DNA of 64,000 bases, taken from contig NZ_CP147838.1 of the NCBI RefSeq assembly GCF_037338445.1, forward strand, positions 2,418,001-2,482,000, in the 5' to 3' direction. The position numbers and the translations under genes were made by a program. Source of the stretch: Salinibaculum sp. SYNS191. Lineage in GTDB: Archaea > Halobacteriota > Halobacteria > Halobacteriales > Haloarculaceae. Shown piece by piece: positions 33,522 through 42,324 of this stretch; position 1 is the first letter of the stretch; each line of letters starts with the position of its first letter. Below the pieces are notes generated by a model. It saw only the letters and a program-made list of their open reading frames with translations. It searched no databases and was not told where the DNA came from.

Positions 33522-35525
33522 ATGGACGACCAGTATCTCGACGCATTCATCCGCGAAAGTGAAGAGGAGATAACGAAACTGAACAACTCGCTGCTGGACC
33601 TGGAGTCCGACCCGAGCGACCGGGAGGCCATGGACCAGATTTTCCGGACGGCCCACACCCTGAAGGGCAACTTCGGCGCGATGGGCTTCGAGGGGGCCTC
33701 GAACCTCGCTCACGCGATGGAGGACCTGCTCGACGAGATGCGCCAGGGCGAGATGGAGGTCACCCCCGACGTGATGGACCTCATCTTCGCCGGCGTCGAC
33801 CAGATAGAGGTCATCGTCGGCGAAATCGAGGACACCGGCGAACCCCAGACCGAGACGGACGAGATGGTCTCGCAACTCCGCGCGGTGCTGGAGGAGGGCG
33901 TCGAGGTCGCCGGCGAAGGCGGCGCGGGCGGTGACGCCGGCACCAGCACCGCCGGCGGCGGGTCCGGGGCAGGCGCGGCGGACGTGGACCTGGACGCCGT
34001 CGACGTCGACCCCGACGACGCCGACGAGAAGGTCGTCCACGTGGCGGTCGACGTCGGCGAGACGGACATGCCCGGCGTCGACGCCATCTTCGCCATGGAG
34101 GGCGTCGAGGAGGTGTTCGACATCCTGGCGACCAGTCCCGACCGCGCGGCCATCGAGGACGGCGAGTACGACGACACCTTCAGCCTCTTCATCGACGCCG
34201 GGGACCTGGGACGGGTCGACGCCGAGATGGAGTCGGTCGGCAAAATCGCGGCGGCGACGGTCACCGACGTGACCGACGACCTCGGCGGGTCTGACGACAA
34301 CTCCTCCGCCGGGGACAGCGGCGGCGACTCGGACCACTCCGTCGACGAAATCAAGTCCGTCCGCGTCGACGTCGACCAGCTGGACGACCTGCACGGCCTG
34401 GTCGAGCAACTGGTCACCAGCCGCATCAAGCTCCGCCGGGCGGTTGAACAGGAGGACCTCGACTCGGCGGGGGAGACGCTGAACGAACTGGACAAGATTA
34501 CCGCGAACCTCCAGAACACGGTGATGGACATGCGGCTCATCCCGCTGAAGAAAGTCGTCGGGAAGTTCCCCCGCATGGTCCGGGACCTCTCGCGGGAACT
34601 CGGCAAGGAGGTCGACTTCGACATCGAGGGCGAGGACATCGAACTCGACCGCACCATCCTCACCGAGATCTCCGACCCGCTGATGCACATCATCCGGAAC
34701 TCCCTGGACCACGGGGTCGAGCCGCCGGAGGAACGCGAACGGAAGGGCAAGCCCCGCCAGGGCCAGGTCACGCTGCGGGCCTCCCGCGAGCGCGACCACG
34801 TCATCATCCAGGTCGAGGACGACGGGGCCGGCCTGGACGTTGAGGCCATCGAGCAGCAGGCCATCGCCCAGGACGTGCGCTCGCCGGAGGAACTGGAGAC
34901 GATGGACGACTCGGCCATCTACGACCTGGTCTTTCACCCCGGCTTCTCGACGGTCGATGAAGTGACCGACACCAGCGGCCGCGGCGTCGGGATGGACGTC
35001 GTCCACGACACCGTCACGCAACTGGACGGCTCCGTCGACGTCGAGTCGACGCCCGGCGAGGGGACGACCGTCTCGCTGCGCCTGCCGGTGACGATGGCTA
35101 TCGTCAAGGTGCTGTTCGTCGAGGTGGGCGACGAGGAGTACGGCATCCCCATCAAGAACGTCGACGAGATTACCCGCACGGAGGACATGAAGCGGGTCAA
35201 CGACCAGCAGGTCATCAAGCACAACGACGAGATCTACCCCGTCATCGACCTCGGGGAGGCCTTCGACGTGCCCGGCCGCGCGGCGACCGACGGCAGCGGC
35301 GAGGACCTGGACCTGGAGAACGTCGAGGAGGTGGACGACGGGATGCTGGTCCGCATCCGCGAGTCCGAGCGCCAGGTCGCGCTGAAGTGTGACTCCGTCA
35401 ACGCACAGGAGGAGGTGGTGGTCAAACCGCTGGAGGGCATCCTCAGTGGCACCCCCGGTCTCTCCGGGACGGCGGTACTCGGCGACGGCAACATCGTCCA
35501 CATCCTCGACGTGGTGACCCTATGA
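33522..35525 (+). CDS. cheA: Chemotaxis histidine kinase CheA
   Basis: A 667-residue kinase. The Hpt domain has H45 (FRTAHTLKGNFGAMGFEG). A Gly/Asp-rich linker leads to a CheY-docking-like domain (about 165-255, VDVGETDMPGVDAIFAMEGV). The dimerisation helices start at VRVDVDQLDDLHGLVEQL. ATP-binding boxes are LMHIIRNSLDHGVEPPEE (N), VEDDGAGLD (G1) and GRGVGMDVVHD (G2). The C-terminal CheW-like domain includes VGDEEYGIPIKNVDEI. It starts 1 nt after cheB stop and its stop overlaps cheR. Confidence 0.95.
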   Translation: MDDQYLDAFIRESEEEITKLNNSLLDLESDPSDREAMDQIFRTAHTLKGNFGAMGFEGASNLAHAMEDLLDEMRQGEMEVTPDVMDLIFAGVDQIEVIVGEIEDTGEPQTETDEMVSQLRAVLEEGVEVAGEGGAGGDAGTSTAGGGSGAGAADVDLDAVDVDPDDADEKVVHVAVDVGETDMPGVDAIFAMEGVEEVFDILATSPDRAAIEDGEYDDTFSLFIDAGDLGRVDAEMESVGKIAAATVTDVTDDLGGSDDNSSAGDSGGDSDHSVDEIKSVRVDVDQLDDLHGLVEQLVTSRIKLRRAVEQEDLDSAGETLNELDKITANLQNTVMDMRLIPLKKVVGKFPRMVRDLSRELGKEVDFDIEGEDIELDRTILTEISDPLMHIIRNSLDHGVEPPEERERKGKPRQGQVTLRASRERDHVIIQVEDDGAGLDVEAIEQQAIAQDVRSPEELETMDDSAIYDLVFHPGFSTVDEVTDTSGRGVGMDVVHDTVTQLDGSVDVESTPGEGTTVSLRLPVTMAIVKVLFVEVGDEEYGIPIKNVDEITRTEDMKRVNDQQVIKHNDEIYPVIDLGEAFDVPGRAATDGSGEDLDLENVEEVDDGMLVRIRESERQVALKCDSVNAQEEVVVKPLEGILSGTPGLSGTAVLGDGNIVHILDVVTL

Positions 35526-36331
35526 GTCGCCAGGAGGACCGGGCCTTCACCAGTCTGCTAGAGTACATCGAGGCGGAGATGGACTTCGAATCGGGGTTCT
35601 ACAACGACGCGTACCTCGACCGCCGCATCACCGCGCGGATGCGCCGGACCGACGTCGACAGCTACCGCGCCTACCAGCGCCTGCTCGACCGCGACGCCGA
35701 CGAGCAGGACGCCCTGCTCGATTCGCTCTCTATCAACGTCACCGGGTTCTTCCGCAACCCCGATGCCTGGGAGAAGCTCCGCCTGGTCCTGCGCGATTTG
35801 ACGGCCGACTCCCGGCGGGTGCGCATCTGGTCGGCCCCCTGTGCCGACGGCCGGGAACCCTACTCGGTGGCGATGCTGGCGCTCGACGACCCCGACATCC
35901 GGGACCGCGCAATCGAGATTACGGGGACGGACATCAACCGCGACATCCTCCGGGAGGCCCGCCGCGGCCAGTACGAGACCTCACAGACGACCGACATCGC
36001 GGAGGAACTGGAGCCGCTGGAGGACTACTCGACGTACATCGACCAGGACGGCGACGAGTTCGCCGTCCGCGACCGGGTCAAGGAGAAGGTCACGTTCGAA
36101 CAGCACGACCTCATCCGCGGCGACCCGAAGCGTGACTTCGACCTCGTGCTCTGTCGGAACCTGCTCATCTACATCGACGCGGACTACAAGATTCCCATCT
36201 TCGAGACCATCCGCGGCTCGCTCCGCGACGACGGGCACCTGATGATAGGCATGACCGAGACCCTGCCCTCGGAATCGCGCGAGCACTTCGAGCCGGTGCA
36301 CAAGCAACACCGCATCTACCGACGGGACTAA
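35522..36331 (+). CDS. cheR: Chemoreceptor methyltransferase CheR
   Basis: A 269-residue S-adenosylmethionine-dependent enzyme that methylates glutamates of transducers. The N-terminal helical domain (LDRRITARMRRTDVDSYRAY) is followed by LSINVTGFFRNPDAWEKL, the AdoMet motif WSAPCADGREPYSVAML, GTDINRDILREARRGQY and DFDLVLCRNLLIYID. Its ATG overlaps the cheA stop by 4 nt (ATGA). It balances CheB in adaptation. Confidence 0.95.
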   Translation: MSRQEDRAFTSLLEYIEAEMDFESGFYNDAYLDRRITARMRRTDVDSYRAYQRLLDRDADEQDALLDSLSINVTGFFRNPDAWEKLRLVLRDLTADSRRVRIWSAPCADGREPYSVAMLALDDPDIRDRAIEITGTDINRDILREARRGQYETSQTTDIAEELEPLEDYSTYIDQDGDEFAVRDRVKEKVTFEQHDLIRGDPKRDFDLVLCRNLLIYIDADYKIPIFETIRGSLRDDGHLMIGMTETLPSESREHFEPVHKQHRIYRRD

Positions 36332-36357
36332 TTGTCGACCGGTCGTACCCCCTGCCA

Positions 36358-37590
36358 ATGTCGCTGTACGAGTACGAGCGCGAGGGGAACGCCCAGGAAC
36401 TCATCGGGGCGCTCCGGCGCTCGGAGAACCCGCGCGTCCGCCAGCGAGCCGCCGAGATGCTGGGGCGGCTGGAGGACCACGACGACCGCGACGACATCGT
36501 CAGAGCGCTGGTTCAGGCTGCCGACGAGGAGGAGGGGCAGGTCGCCGCCGAGGCCATCGACGCGCTCGACCAGCTCGGTCAGGACGCGCTGGAGCAGCTG
36601 CTCACGCGGATGGCGAACGTCGACCTCGACGACGACGCCGCCGACTGGATGAAGGCAAAGGCCTTCGTCCGCGCGCTGTCGGCGGATGTCCCCGAACTCC
36701 GGATGGCCGCGGCGAACGCGCTGGGGGAACTGGAGGTGGAAGACGCGGTCCCGGAACTGGCGAAAGTGTTCGACGACAGGGACCCCCGGGTCCGTGCTCG
36801 CGCCGCCCGCGCGACCGGCGTCATCGGCGACGCACGCGCGACTGACCCGCTCACGGGACTGCTCTCGGACCCGAAGGCCGGCGTCCGCCGCGAGGCCGCG
36901 GAGGCGCTGGGGAACATCGGCAACCGCCAGGCGCTGCAGGCGCTTCTGGAGCTGTACGACGACAGCGACGAGCGCGTCCGGCGCATCGCCGTCGCCGGCT
37001 TCGGGAGTTTCGACAACGACCGCCCGGTCGAGGCGCTCATCAACGCGCTGGGCGACGAGTCCTCGGCCGTCCGGCGGACCGCCGTCTACTCGCTCATCCA
37101 GTTGCTCGCGAACGTCCCGACCGAGAAGAGCCACGAGATTCGCGAGACTGTCGTCGAGCGGCTCTCGGAGACCGACGACGCCACCGTGGTCGAACCGCTG
37201 GTCGAGATTCTCCGCCAGAGCACCCAGCCCGCCCAGGTGCGCAACACGGCGTGGCTGCTCGGCCGGGTGACCGAAGACCAGACCAACCACGACGCAATCG
37301 ACGCGCTGGTCGACGTCCTCCAGGAGGGCGACCAGATGGCCCAGCAGTTCGCCGCGACGAGCCTCGCCGAAATCGGCGGCAGCCACGTCGAGCGGAAACT
37401 CCTGGAGATAGCCGAGGACACGGACGGGGACAGCACGGCCCGCGGCCACGCGGTCTTCACGCTGGGGAAGGTCGGCGACGAGGAGACGGGCCGGCGCATC
37501 GAGCAACTGCTCGACGACACCGAGGACGAGCAGGTCAGACAGAAGGCCTTCTCGGCGCTGTCGAAGCTGGGCGGTCACTCCGGGATGTGA
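36358..37590 (+). CDS. HEAT-repeat protein of the CheF system
   Basis: A 410-residue alpha-solenoid built of about ten PBS-lyase-type HEAT repeats, such as RVRQRAAEMLGRLEDHDDRD, ELRMAAANALGELEVEDAV, RVRARAARATGVIGDARATD and GVRREAAEALGNIGNRQAL. In Halobacterium salinarum a HEAT protein (OE2401F) encoded beside the two CheF proteins interacts with them and with Che proteins; this gene has the same context (cheR before, cheF 66 nt after). It is probably a scaffold linking CheY/CheD-CheC to the archaellum. Confidence 0.85.
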   Translation: MSLYEYEREGNAQELIGALRRSENPRVRQRAAEMLGRLEDHDDRDDIVRALVQAADEEEGQVAAEAIDALDQLGQDALEQLLTRMANVDLDDDAADWMKAKAFVRALSADVPELRMAAANALGELEVEDAVPELAKVFDDRDPRVRARAARATGVIGDARATDPLTGLLSDPKAGVRREAAEALGNIGNRQALQALLELYDDSDERVRRIAVAGFGSFDNDRPVEALINALGDESSAVRRTAVYSLIQLLANVPTEKSHEIRETVVERLSETDDATVVEPLVEILRQSTQPAQVRNTAWLLGRVTEDQTNHDAIDALVDVLQEGDQMAQQFAATSLAEIGGSHVERKLLEIAEDTDGDSTARGHAVFTLGKVGDEETGRRIEQLLDDTEDEQVRQKAFSALSKLGGHSGM

Positions 37591-37656
37591 TGCCGGCGTG
37601 GGCAGCCGAACCGTTAATACTGCCGTGCCTCCAACGCACGAACAGCGCAGCCACAG

Positions 37657-38520
37657 ATGAGCGAGGGTGAACAGAAGCTGGCGGACCAGCGCGGCCAGTT
37701 CGCGCAGGTCGTCAAGGACGGGCGGAAAGTGCCCGACGTGGAGTGGGTCGGCGGCCGTATCCTCCTCTCGACGAAGCGACTCGTGCTCGTGAGCAACGAG
37801 GGCAAGCGCACCATCCCGCTGTCGCGCATCCGGACCATCAAGGGCCGCCAGGACGCCAACCAGCCGCTCGCGCAGGTGTCGAGCTACATCTCGCTGCAGA
37901 TGGGCGGGGACGTCACGCTCATCTCGCCGAAGGACCACGAGGCGTTCGAACACACCCTCTACAGGGCGATTCTCGACCAGGAGGTCATCCTCGCGAAACA
38001 CCCCGCCGTCGAGGGCGGCGTCGTCCAGGACACCGGCTGGGAGAAGGGCCGGCTGAAGATAGACGAGGGCGAGGTCGACCTCGCCATCGCCACCGGGCAG
38101 TTCGTCGAAATCGACATCGACGACGTCGGGTCCGTCGAGCAACACGAGGCGACGGTCGCGGGCGAGGAGCGGGCGGTCGTCGAGGTCGAACACACCGAGG
38201 ACGCCACCGCGGTCCAGACGAACATCTCCGGCAAGCGCCAGCACGTGCAGGTACTCGCCTCGCTGCTCCGGAAGGGCGAGCAGAAGAACACCACCGACGT
38301 CGAACTCTCCGACGAGGAGAGCGAGGTGTTGATGGCGCTGTACTCCGGCGTCTCGCCGTTCCAGATTTCGGAGTTCGTCGGGATGGACGTCGAGACCGTC
38401 GAGGAGACGTTCGACGACCTCATCGAACAGGGCATCCTCGAAGAGCGGCGCGTCCGCCGCGAGGTGACGCTGAAAGCCCGCGGCCGGCACATCGCGAGTG
38501 AAGCGATGGGTGAGGAGTAG
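37657..38520 (+). CDS. cheF: Archaellum-chemotaxis adaptor CheF (copy 1)
   Basis: A 287-residue protein of the former DUF439 family, which binds phospho-CheY and the archaellum ArlC/D/E platform to change motor direction. Family sequence includes KVPDVEWVGGRILLSTKRLVL, KRTIPLSRIRTIKGRQDANQ and, at the C-terminus, a winged-helix-like EEESEVLMALYSG-type region with VEETFDDLIEQGILEERRVRR. GTTAATAC (about 37611-37618) is a TATA candidate. A 9-bp-arm hairpin follows immediately after the stop. Confidence 0.9.
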   Translation: MSEGEQKLADQRGQFAQVVKDGRKVPDVEWVGGRILLSTKRLVLVSNEGKRTIPLSRIRTIKGRQDANQPLAQVSSYISLQMGGDVTLISPKDHEAFEHTLYRAILDQEVILAKHPAVEGGVVQDTGWEKGRLKIDEGEVDLAIATGQFVEIDIDDVGSVEQHEATVAGEERAVVEVEHTEDATAVQTNISGKRQHVQVLASLLRKGEQKNTTDVELSDEESEVLMALYSGVSPFQISEFVGMDVETVEETFDDLIEQGILEERRVRREVTLKARGRHIASEAMGEE

Positions 38521-38549
38521 CGTGGTTCTGACCGAAGGGAAGAACCACG
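38521..38549. terminator. Hairpin directly after cheF
   Basis: CGTGGTTCT (38521-38529) and AGAACCACG (38541-38549) are perfect complements around an 11-nt loop, starting at the first base after the cheF stop codon. The left arm and loop recur almost exactly at 38650-38671, where the right arm is imperfect. It may end or stabilise the cheB-to-cheF transcript, although no T-run follows. Confidence 0.5.
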
Positions 38550-38806
38550 GAGCGCGAACGGGGAGCGAAGCGACCCGTGAGGAGCGAGGCCGAACGAAGT
38601 GAGGCCTCGGATAGCGAGCGGCGACACTAGGAGCCGCGAGCAGCGAGTAGCGTGGTTCTGACCGAAGCGAGGAATCACCAATAGCGAGCGGCGACCCGTG
38701 GCTGTGAGTGCACGATATCAGAGGGTGCGCGCGAGGGCACACTGAGCGGGTGGCCGTGCTCCGGTCGTGCCAGGAAAAATCACCGGGCCGTCGACGACGG
38801 CCCGAA
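38521..38806. other. Gene-free repeat-rich region between cheF and lipoprotein gene
   Basis: These 286 bp carry GC-rich, self-similar sequence (AGCGAAGCGACC, AGCGAGGCCGAACGAAGTGA, two copies of ATAGCGAGCGGCGAC near 38613 and 38680, and two copies of AGCGTGGTTCTGACCGAAG, 38519 and 38648). No acidic ORF is present. It resembles the flanks of the hairpin repeats elsewhere in the window but lacks their T-run/A-run core. Confidence 0.5.
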
Positions 38807-39208
38807 TCAGGTCGTTTCGGCCGTCTCTGTCGCCGTCTCCATCTCGGACCCGCCTTCCATCGTCTCGTTTCCCGCCGGCGACGCGGTTTCCATTCCGGTT
38901 TCGGTCTCTGTTTCTTCCATTCCGGCTTCGGTCTCAGTTTCGTCCATTCCGGCTTCGGTCTCGGTTTCGTCCATTCCGGCTTCGGTCTCCGTCTCCATCT
39001 CCGTCTCTGTCGCTTCAGCCATCTCCGTCTCGGTTTCGGTCTCCACCGCTCCTGCCATCTCGGTTTCCGTCTCCACGTCAGTGTCGTTGATTCCGTCTGT
39101 CTCGTTGACGGTATCCGGGGAGCCACAGCCGGCGAGGAGCACCGTCGCTCCGATGGCTGCGCCGGCCGTCAGTACGGTTCGTCGGTCGTACCGCTCTCTG
39201 TCGTCCAT
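38807..39208 (-). CDS. Low-complexity Thr/Glu-repeat Tat-lipoprotein
   Basis: A 133-residue protein: twin-arginine leader YDRRTVLTAGAAIGATVLLAGC with a lipobox, then about 110 residues almost wholly of Glu, Thr, Met, Ala and Gly. The unit TETEAGMDE is repeated three times with variants (TETEAGMDETETEAGMEE, TETETGMETA). It is probably an exported, disordered, highly negative surface lipoprotein with many possible O-glycosylation sites. It lies between the two convergent cheF genes, where it seems foreign to the che system. Confidence 0.65.
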   Translation of the reverse strand: MDDRERYDRRTVLTAGAAIGATVLLAGCGSPDTVNETDGINDTDVETETEMAGAVETETETEMAEATETEMETETEAGMDETETEAGMDETETEAGMEETETETGMETASPAGNETMEGGSEMETATETAETT

Positions 39209-39345
39209 CTGGGGTTACCGGGCGCGATGGCCCGTGCGAAGTCTCACCGGTCAGGCGAATAGTTATGGCCCGCGTACAGCGGACTTTTTAGATACTTCAC
39301 GTTCGCGTGGAAATAACTCGACCTTTCCCGGCGCTGTCTCGTGGT

Positions 39346-40224
39346 TCAGGCGTTGACGTCTTCGAGGTGGTTGCTCACGACGACCTGCCCTTTCGGGGTG
39401 AGTTTCGTCCCTTGCTTCGAGTCCACGACGAGTTCGTCGGCTTCGAGGCTGTTGAGCATCATCGTCACTTTCGAGGGGTCCTTGCCGACGACGCTCGCCA
39501 GCGACATGCCCTGCTCGCCCGCGCCGGAGTACAGCGCGACGAGAATCTCCTTCTCGTCGTTGTTTATCTCGACGTCTTCGAGTTCGCCCATGAGGTCCGA
39601 GTACTCGAGCCGGAGGTACCGGCCGAGGATGGACATCTTCCGCGGGGAGTCGGTCGCGGCCATCGTCAGCGTCGACTGCCCCTCGTCCATGTGGCGGACC
39701 TCCAGGACGGGTGCCTTGGTGCCGTGTATCTCCCGCGTGCTCCGGCTGAACTCCGTGACCGTCGAGAGGCTGATGTCCACGCTGCCGTCGCGTCCCCTGA
39801 ACTCGACGGTCCGGGGCTGGAGAAAGAGTTTCGCCGGGGCGTACTCGCTGTCGGTCACGCGGCCGCCCACCCGCGCCGGGTGCTTGACGGTCATGTCCGT
39901 GCCGTTGAGGATGGCCTTGAACAGCACCGTCGAGAACTTCTCTATCTTGTCGTCGCCGGCCTCGACGGCCGCGACGTAGCGGTTCCCGTTGCGCTCGAAC
40001 GCGATGGTGACCGTCGAGTCGAAGAAGTCGCCGAGGTCGTCGGGCACGTGCCCGACGGCGACGTCGAAGACGGCGGAGAGCGGAATCGTCGCCTTCTCCT
40101 CGTCGTTCGCCGCCAGCACCAGCCGTTTCTGGCTGAGCACCACCCGACCCGTGGCGGGTTTGCCCCGGGCGGTGCTCTCGGAGTTGAATTTGGCGACGAA
40201 ATCGGCGATGACGGACTCCGACAT
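39346..40224 (-). CDS. cheF: Archaellum-chemotaxis adaptor CheF (copy 2)
   Basis: A 292-residue CheF homologue: ATGRVVLSQKRLVLAANDEEK, ATIPLSAVFDVAVGHVPDD and, near the end, NNDEKEILVALYSGAGEQGM and LNSLEADELVVDSKQGTKL parallel the first CheF. Conserved VEFRGRDGSVDISLSTVTEF and SILGRYLRLEYSDL support the family. ATG at 40224 begins the homologous region; the frame upstream is Arg-rich and not translated. H. salinarum also has two CheF proteins with different motility phenotypes. Confidence 0.88.
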   Translation of the reverse strand: MSESVIADFVAKFNSESTARGKPATGRVVLSQKRLVLAANDEEKATIPLSAVFDVAVGHVPDDLGDFFDSTVTIAFERNGNRYVAAVEAGDDKIEKFSTVLFKAILNGTDMTVKHPARVGGRVTDSEYAPAKLFLQPRTVEFRGRDGSVDISLSTVTEFSRSTREIHGTKAPVLEVRHMDEGQSTLTMAATDSPRKMSILGRYLRLEYSDLMGELEDVEINNDEKEILVALYSGAGEQGMSLASVVGKDPSKVTMMLNSLEADELVVDSKQGTKLTPKGQVVVSNHLEDVNA

Positions 40225-40307
40225 GTGTTCCTGACGGACAATTACTCCGGCCGTATATTGAGCGTTTCGTGCCAGTATCAGTTGAGAAAACGAGGTGTCG
40301 CCGCGCG

Positions 40308-40739
40308 CTAGCCGTCGAGGTCCCGCGCGATGTCGGCCAGCGACCCCGACGGCGCGTCCGTCGCCTCGTAGACGACCCGCTCGCCCGGCCGGCGCAGTCC
40401 GATTTTGAACCCCGGTGTCACCACGTCGACCAGCACGGGGTCCCCAGCACTGAGTCCGACGGCTTCGGTCCACGGCCGGAGGTGGTCCTCGCCCTCGTTC
40501 GGTGTCCGCGCCAGGCGCGCGTTGGCGAAGGCCCCGCGGATGTCGGGCGTGCCGTCGAGGGCCTCCGCTATCTGTGTGTGGTACGTGTCGCCTTCCAGCG
40601 AGAGTCGAATCACGTCACCGACGGCGAGGTCGATAGCTTCCGGCACCGGCACCCGCGGGCGGGCGGTCCGCCCGACCGTCTCGACGTGCGCGCGGTGGGT
40701 ATCGACGGCGTCGCTGTCGGACGGGACGCGGTCGCTCAC
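40308..40739 (-). CDS. DUF7112-like protein coupled to S6e
   Basis: A 143-residue protein with beta-rich sequence ([61 protein letters not shown]). It begins with GTG at 40739, overlapping the S6e stop by 4 nt (GTGA). The [16 protein letters not shown] centre suggests a double-psi or similar small barrel. It is conserved next to S6e in haloarchaea as far as I recall and may concern translation or RNA, but no activity is known. The DUF number is from memory. Confidence 0.68.
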   Translation of the reverse strand: MSDRVPSDSDAVDTHRAHVETVGRTARPRVPVPEAIDLAVGDVIRLSLEGDTYHTQIAEALDGTPDIRGAFANARLARTPNEGEDHLRPWTEAVGLSAGDPVLVDVVTPGFKIGLRRPGERVVYEATDAPSGSLADIARDLDG

Positions 40740-41122
40740 TCCTCGTCGCCGAGCAGGTCCGCGACCTCGCCGCCGCCGCGGCCGGTGATGGTGGCGTTGA
40801 TCTGGCGGGTGGCGTTGCTGACCTCGCGGCCGCGGACGGTGACGCGCTTGCGCTCGCCCTCGGTCTGGGGCTTGTAGCCGGTGCCGCCCTCCAGCAGGAC
40901 GTTCTTGAGGTCCGCGCCGAGGACGTCCTCGCGCATCGGTCGGCCGGCGTCGTCGGACCCGCCGGTGATTTCCAGCGTGTAGCCGTCGAGGCCGACGGCG
41001 CTCCCGTCGACGTCCTCGCCGATCTCCTTGCCGATGAAGCGGTTCGCGTCCTGGTCTGCCACGTCTACCTGATAGGTCGTGCCGTCCTCGGGGTCCGCGA
41101 CGGCGACGGTGAATTCTGCCAT
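40736..41122 (-). CDS. rps6e: 30S ribosomal protein S6e
   Basis: A 128-residue small-subunit ribosomal protein found in archaea and eukaryotes. [58 protein letters not shown] and [12 protein letters not shown] follow the S6e pattern, including the GGSDKxGFPM-type loop. It is more acidic than non-halophilic S6e, as expected. ATG at 41122 lies about 28 nt after a minus-strand CTTTTTA TATA box (41147-41153), so the transcript is probably leaderless. Confidence 0.95.
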   Translation of the reverse strand: MAEFTVAVADPEDGTTYQVDVADQDANRFIGKEIGEDVDGSAVGLDGYTLEITGGSDDAGRPMREDVLGADLKNVLLEGGTGYKPQTEGERKRVTVRGREVSNATRQINATITGRGGGEVADLLGDEE

Positions 41123-41146
41123 TGTCCACTCGAAACCGGTCTGGCC

Positions 41147-41153
41147 TAAAAAG
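41147..41153 (-). promoter_or_regulatory. TATA box of rps6e
   Basis: Minus-strand CTTTTTA is centred 28 nt before the ATG at 41122, the expected geometry for a leaderless ribosomal-protein transcript. Confidence 0.6.
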
Positions 41154-41210
41154 CCCACCTTTTTCGAGCGGCCACCGACACCCGAACATACTCACGCTGA
41201 CCGCTGGTGA

Positions 41211-41372
41211 GTGCCGGCATGCGCGCTGCCCTCCGTGTCCCGCCCTGGGCCACCCTCTGGCGACACCTCGAACGTGTGGTCCGGCGGCATGGTCGCCATC
41301 GCCGCCGTGGCCTACGTCCTCGCCGCCGTCGTCGTCTGGTCGGACGTCCCCTGGCCGGGCGACCCCGAGTGA
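41211..41372 (+). CDS. Possible 53-residue single-helix membrane protein
   Basis: A short frame from GTG at 41211 (or ATG at 41289, 27 residues) to TGA at 41370-41372. It has one hydrophobic helix, MVAIAAVAYVLAAVVVW, followed by SDVPWPGDPE, which ends acidic like other haloarchaeal membrane microproteins. A longer frame on the same bases (41207-41425) is Arg-rich and implausible. It ends 3 nt before the convergent gene at 41376. No ribosome-binding site is obvious. Confidence 0.4.
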   Translation: MPACALPSVSRPGPPSGDTSNVWSGGMVAIAAVAYVLAAVVVWSDVPWPGDPE

Positions 41373-41375
41373 CCG

Positions 41376-41801
41376 CTACTCGGACTCGGCGGCCACCAGC
41401 GTCGAGACGCGCGCGTTCTCCTTGATGCGGATGCCCGCGCCGCCGACCGACAGGGGCACGCGGGGCAATTCCGTGACGTGCAGCGTCGGGTGGAAGGCAC
41501 CGCGGGCGAGCAGTTCGTCGCGGGTCTGGAGCGTGAACGTCATGCCGTCGCCGGCGATGGCCTCGTTGTACTCGATGAGGTACTGTCCGGCGTCCAGGTG
41601 CCACCACTCGTAGTCGTCGTCGGGGTCGCGCTTCTGGCTGTCGTGGGGCGTCGTCTCCGCCTGTTCCAGTTCGCCGCCGCCGAAGTCGACGCGACCCGGT
41701 CCGGTCACCTCGTACACCTCGGCGACGGTCAGGTCGAACCCCCGCCCCTCGGTCTGTGTCGGTTCGTGGACGACGTCGGTCAGGAACTGCGCGTAGTCCA
41801 T
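41376..41801 (-). CDS. dCTP deaminase/dUTPase-fold protein
   Basis: A 141-residue protein. WWHLDAGQYLIEYNEAI, MTFTLQTRDELLARGAFHPTL and GGAGIRIKENARVSTLVAAES align with the trimeric dCTP deaminase/dUTPase beta-barrel, but the PRSSL motif and the active-site glutamate/aspartate segment of true enzymes are not evident (RDELLARGA stands there). It may be a regulatory or catalytically altered relative. A full dUTPase is encoded at 53303-53764. ATG at 41801 gives MDYAQFLTDVVHEPTQTEG. Confidence 0.65.
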   Translation of the reverse strand: MDYAQFLTDVVHEPTQTEGRGFDLTVAEVYEVTGPGRVDFGGGELEQAETTPHDSQKRDPDDDYEWWHLDAGQYLIEYNEAIAGDGMTFTLQTRDELLARGAFHPTLHVTELPRVPLSVGGAGIRIKENARVSTLVAAESE

Positions 41802-41880
41802 GGCGTGTGGGCGTGTCGCACGGCGCGTCAATAAACGTCTGGCCGTCAGGTTGAGGTGGGCGGCGGCCGCGCTCGTACGT

Positions 41881-42252
41881 ATGACCGACCTGACAGTGAC
41901 CGTCGACGGCCACGAACTCGCGGCGTCGTGGACGGACGAGAACCCGGAGACGCGGGACGCCATCGCCGACGCGCTCCCGGTCGAGGGCGACGCGGCGCGG
42001 TGGGGCGACGAACTGTACTTCTCGATTCCCGTGGACGTGCCCCCGGAGAACGCCCAGGAGGAGGTCCCGGTCGGTGCGGTGGCGTACTGGCCCCAGGGCG
42101 ACGCGCTCTGTCTGTTCTGGGGACCGACGCCCGCCAGCCAGGGCGAGGAACCGCGGGCCGCCGGCCCGGTCTCCGTCGTCGCACGACTCGACGACGTGAC
42201 CCCGCTGGCGGACCTCGACGGCGGGGCAACAGTGCGAGTCGACCCGGCGTGA
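41881..42252 (+). CDS. Cyclophilin-like-fold protein
   Basis: A 123-residue small acidic protein with the pattern TVDGHELAASWTDENPETRDAI, ARWGDELYFSIPVDV, VPVGAVAYWPQGDALCLFWG and PVSVVARLDDVTPLADL, which matches the cyclophilin-like fold of the TM1367/DUF3830 group found widely in archaea. Prolyl isomerase residues are not recognised, so the activity is unknown. Confidence 0.7.
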   Translation: MTDLTVTVDGHELAASWTDENPETRDAIADALPVEGDAARWGDELYFSIPVDVPPENAQEEVPVGAVAYWPQGDALCLFWGPTPASQGEEPRAAGPVSVVARLDDVTPLADLDGGATVRVDPA

Positions 42253-42324
42253 CCTCGCGGGCGCGGGACCCGGTGGCAGTGTGACCCTGTCGCTATTTGA
42301 GGCCGGCGCGAGCACGTCGTCCGC

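Noticed and set aside
36328..39126. 932-codon minus-strand frame opposite the HEAT and cheF genes
   Set aside because: Antisense shadow; the Arg/Lys/Pro-rich start mirrors the Thr/Glu repeats of the lipoprotein gene read in another frame.
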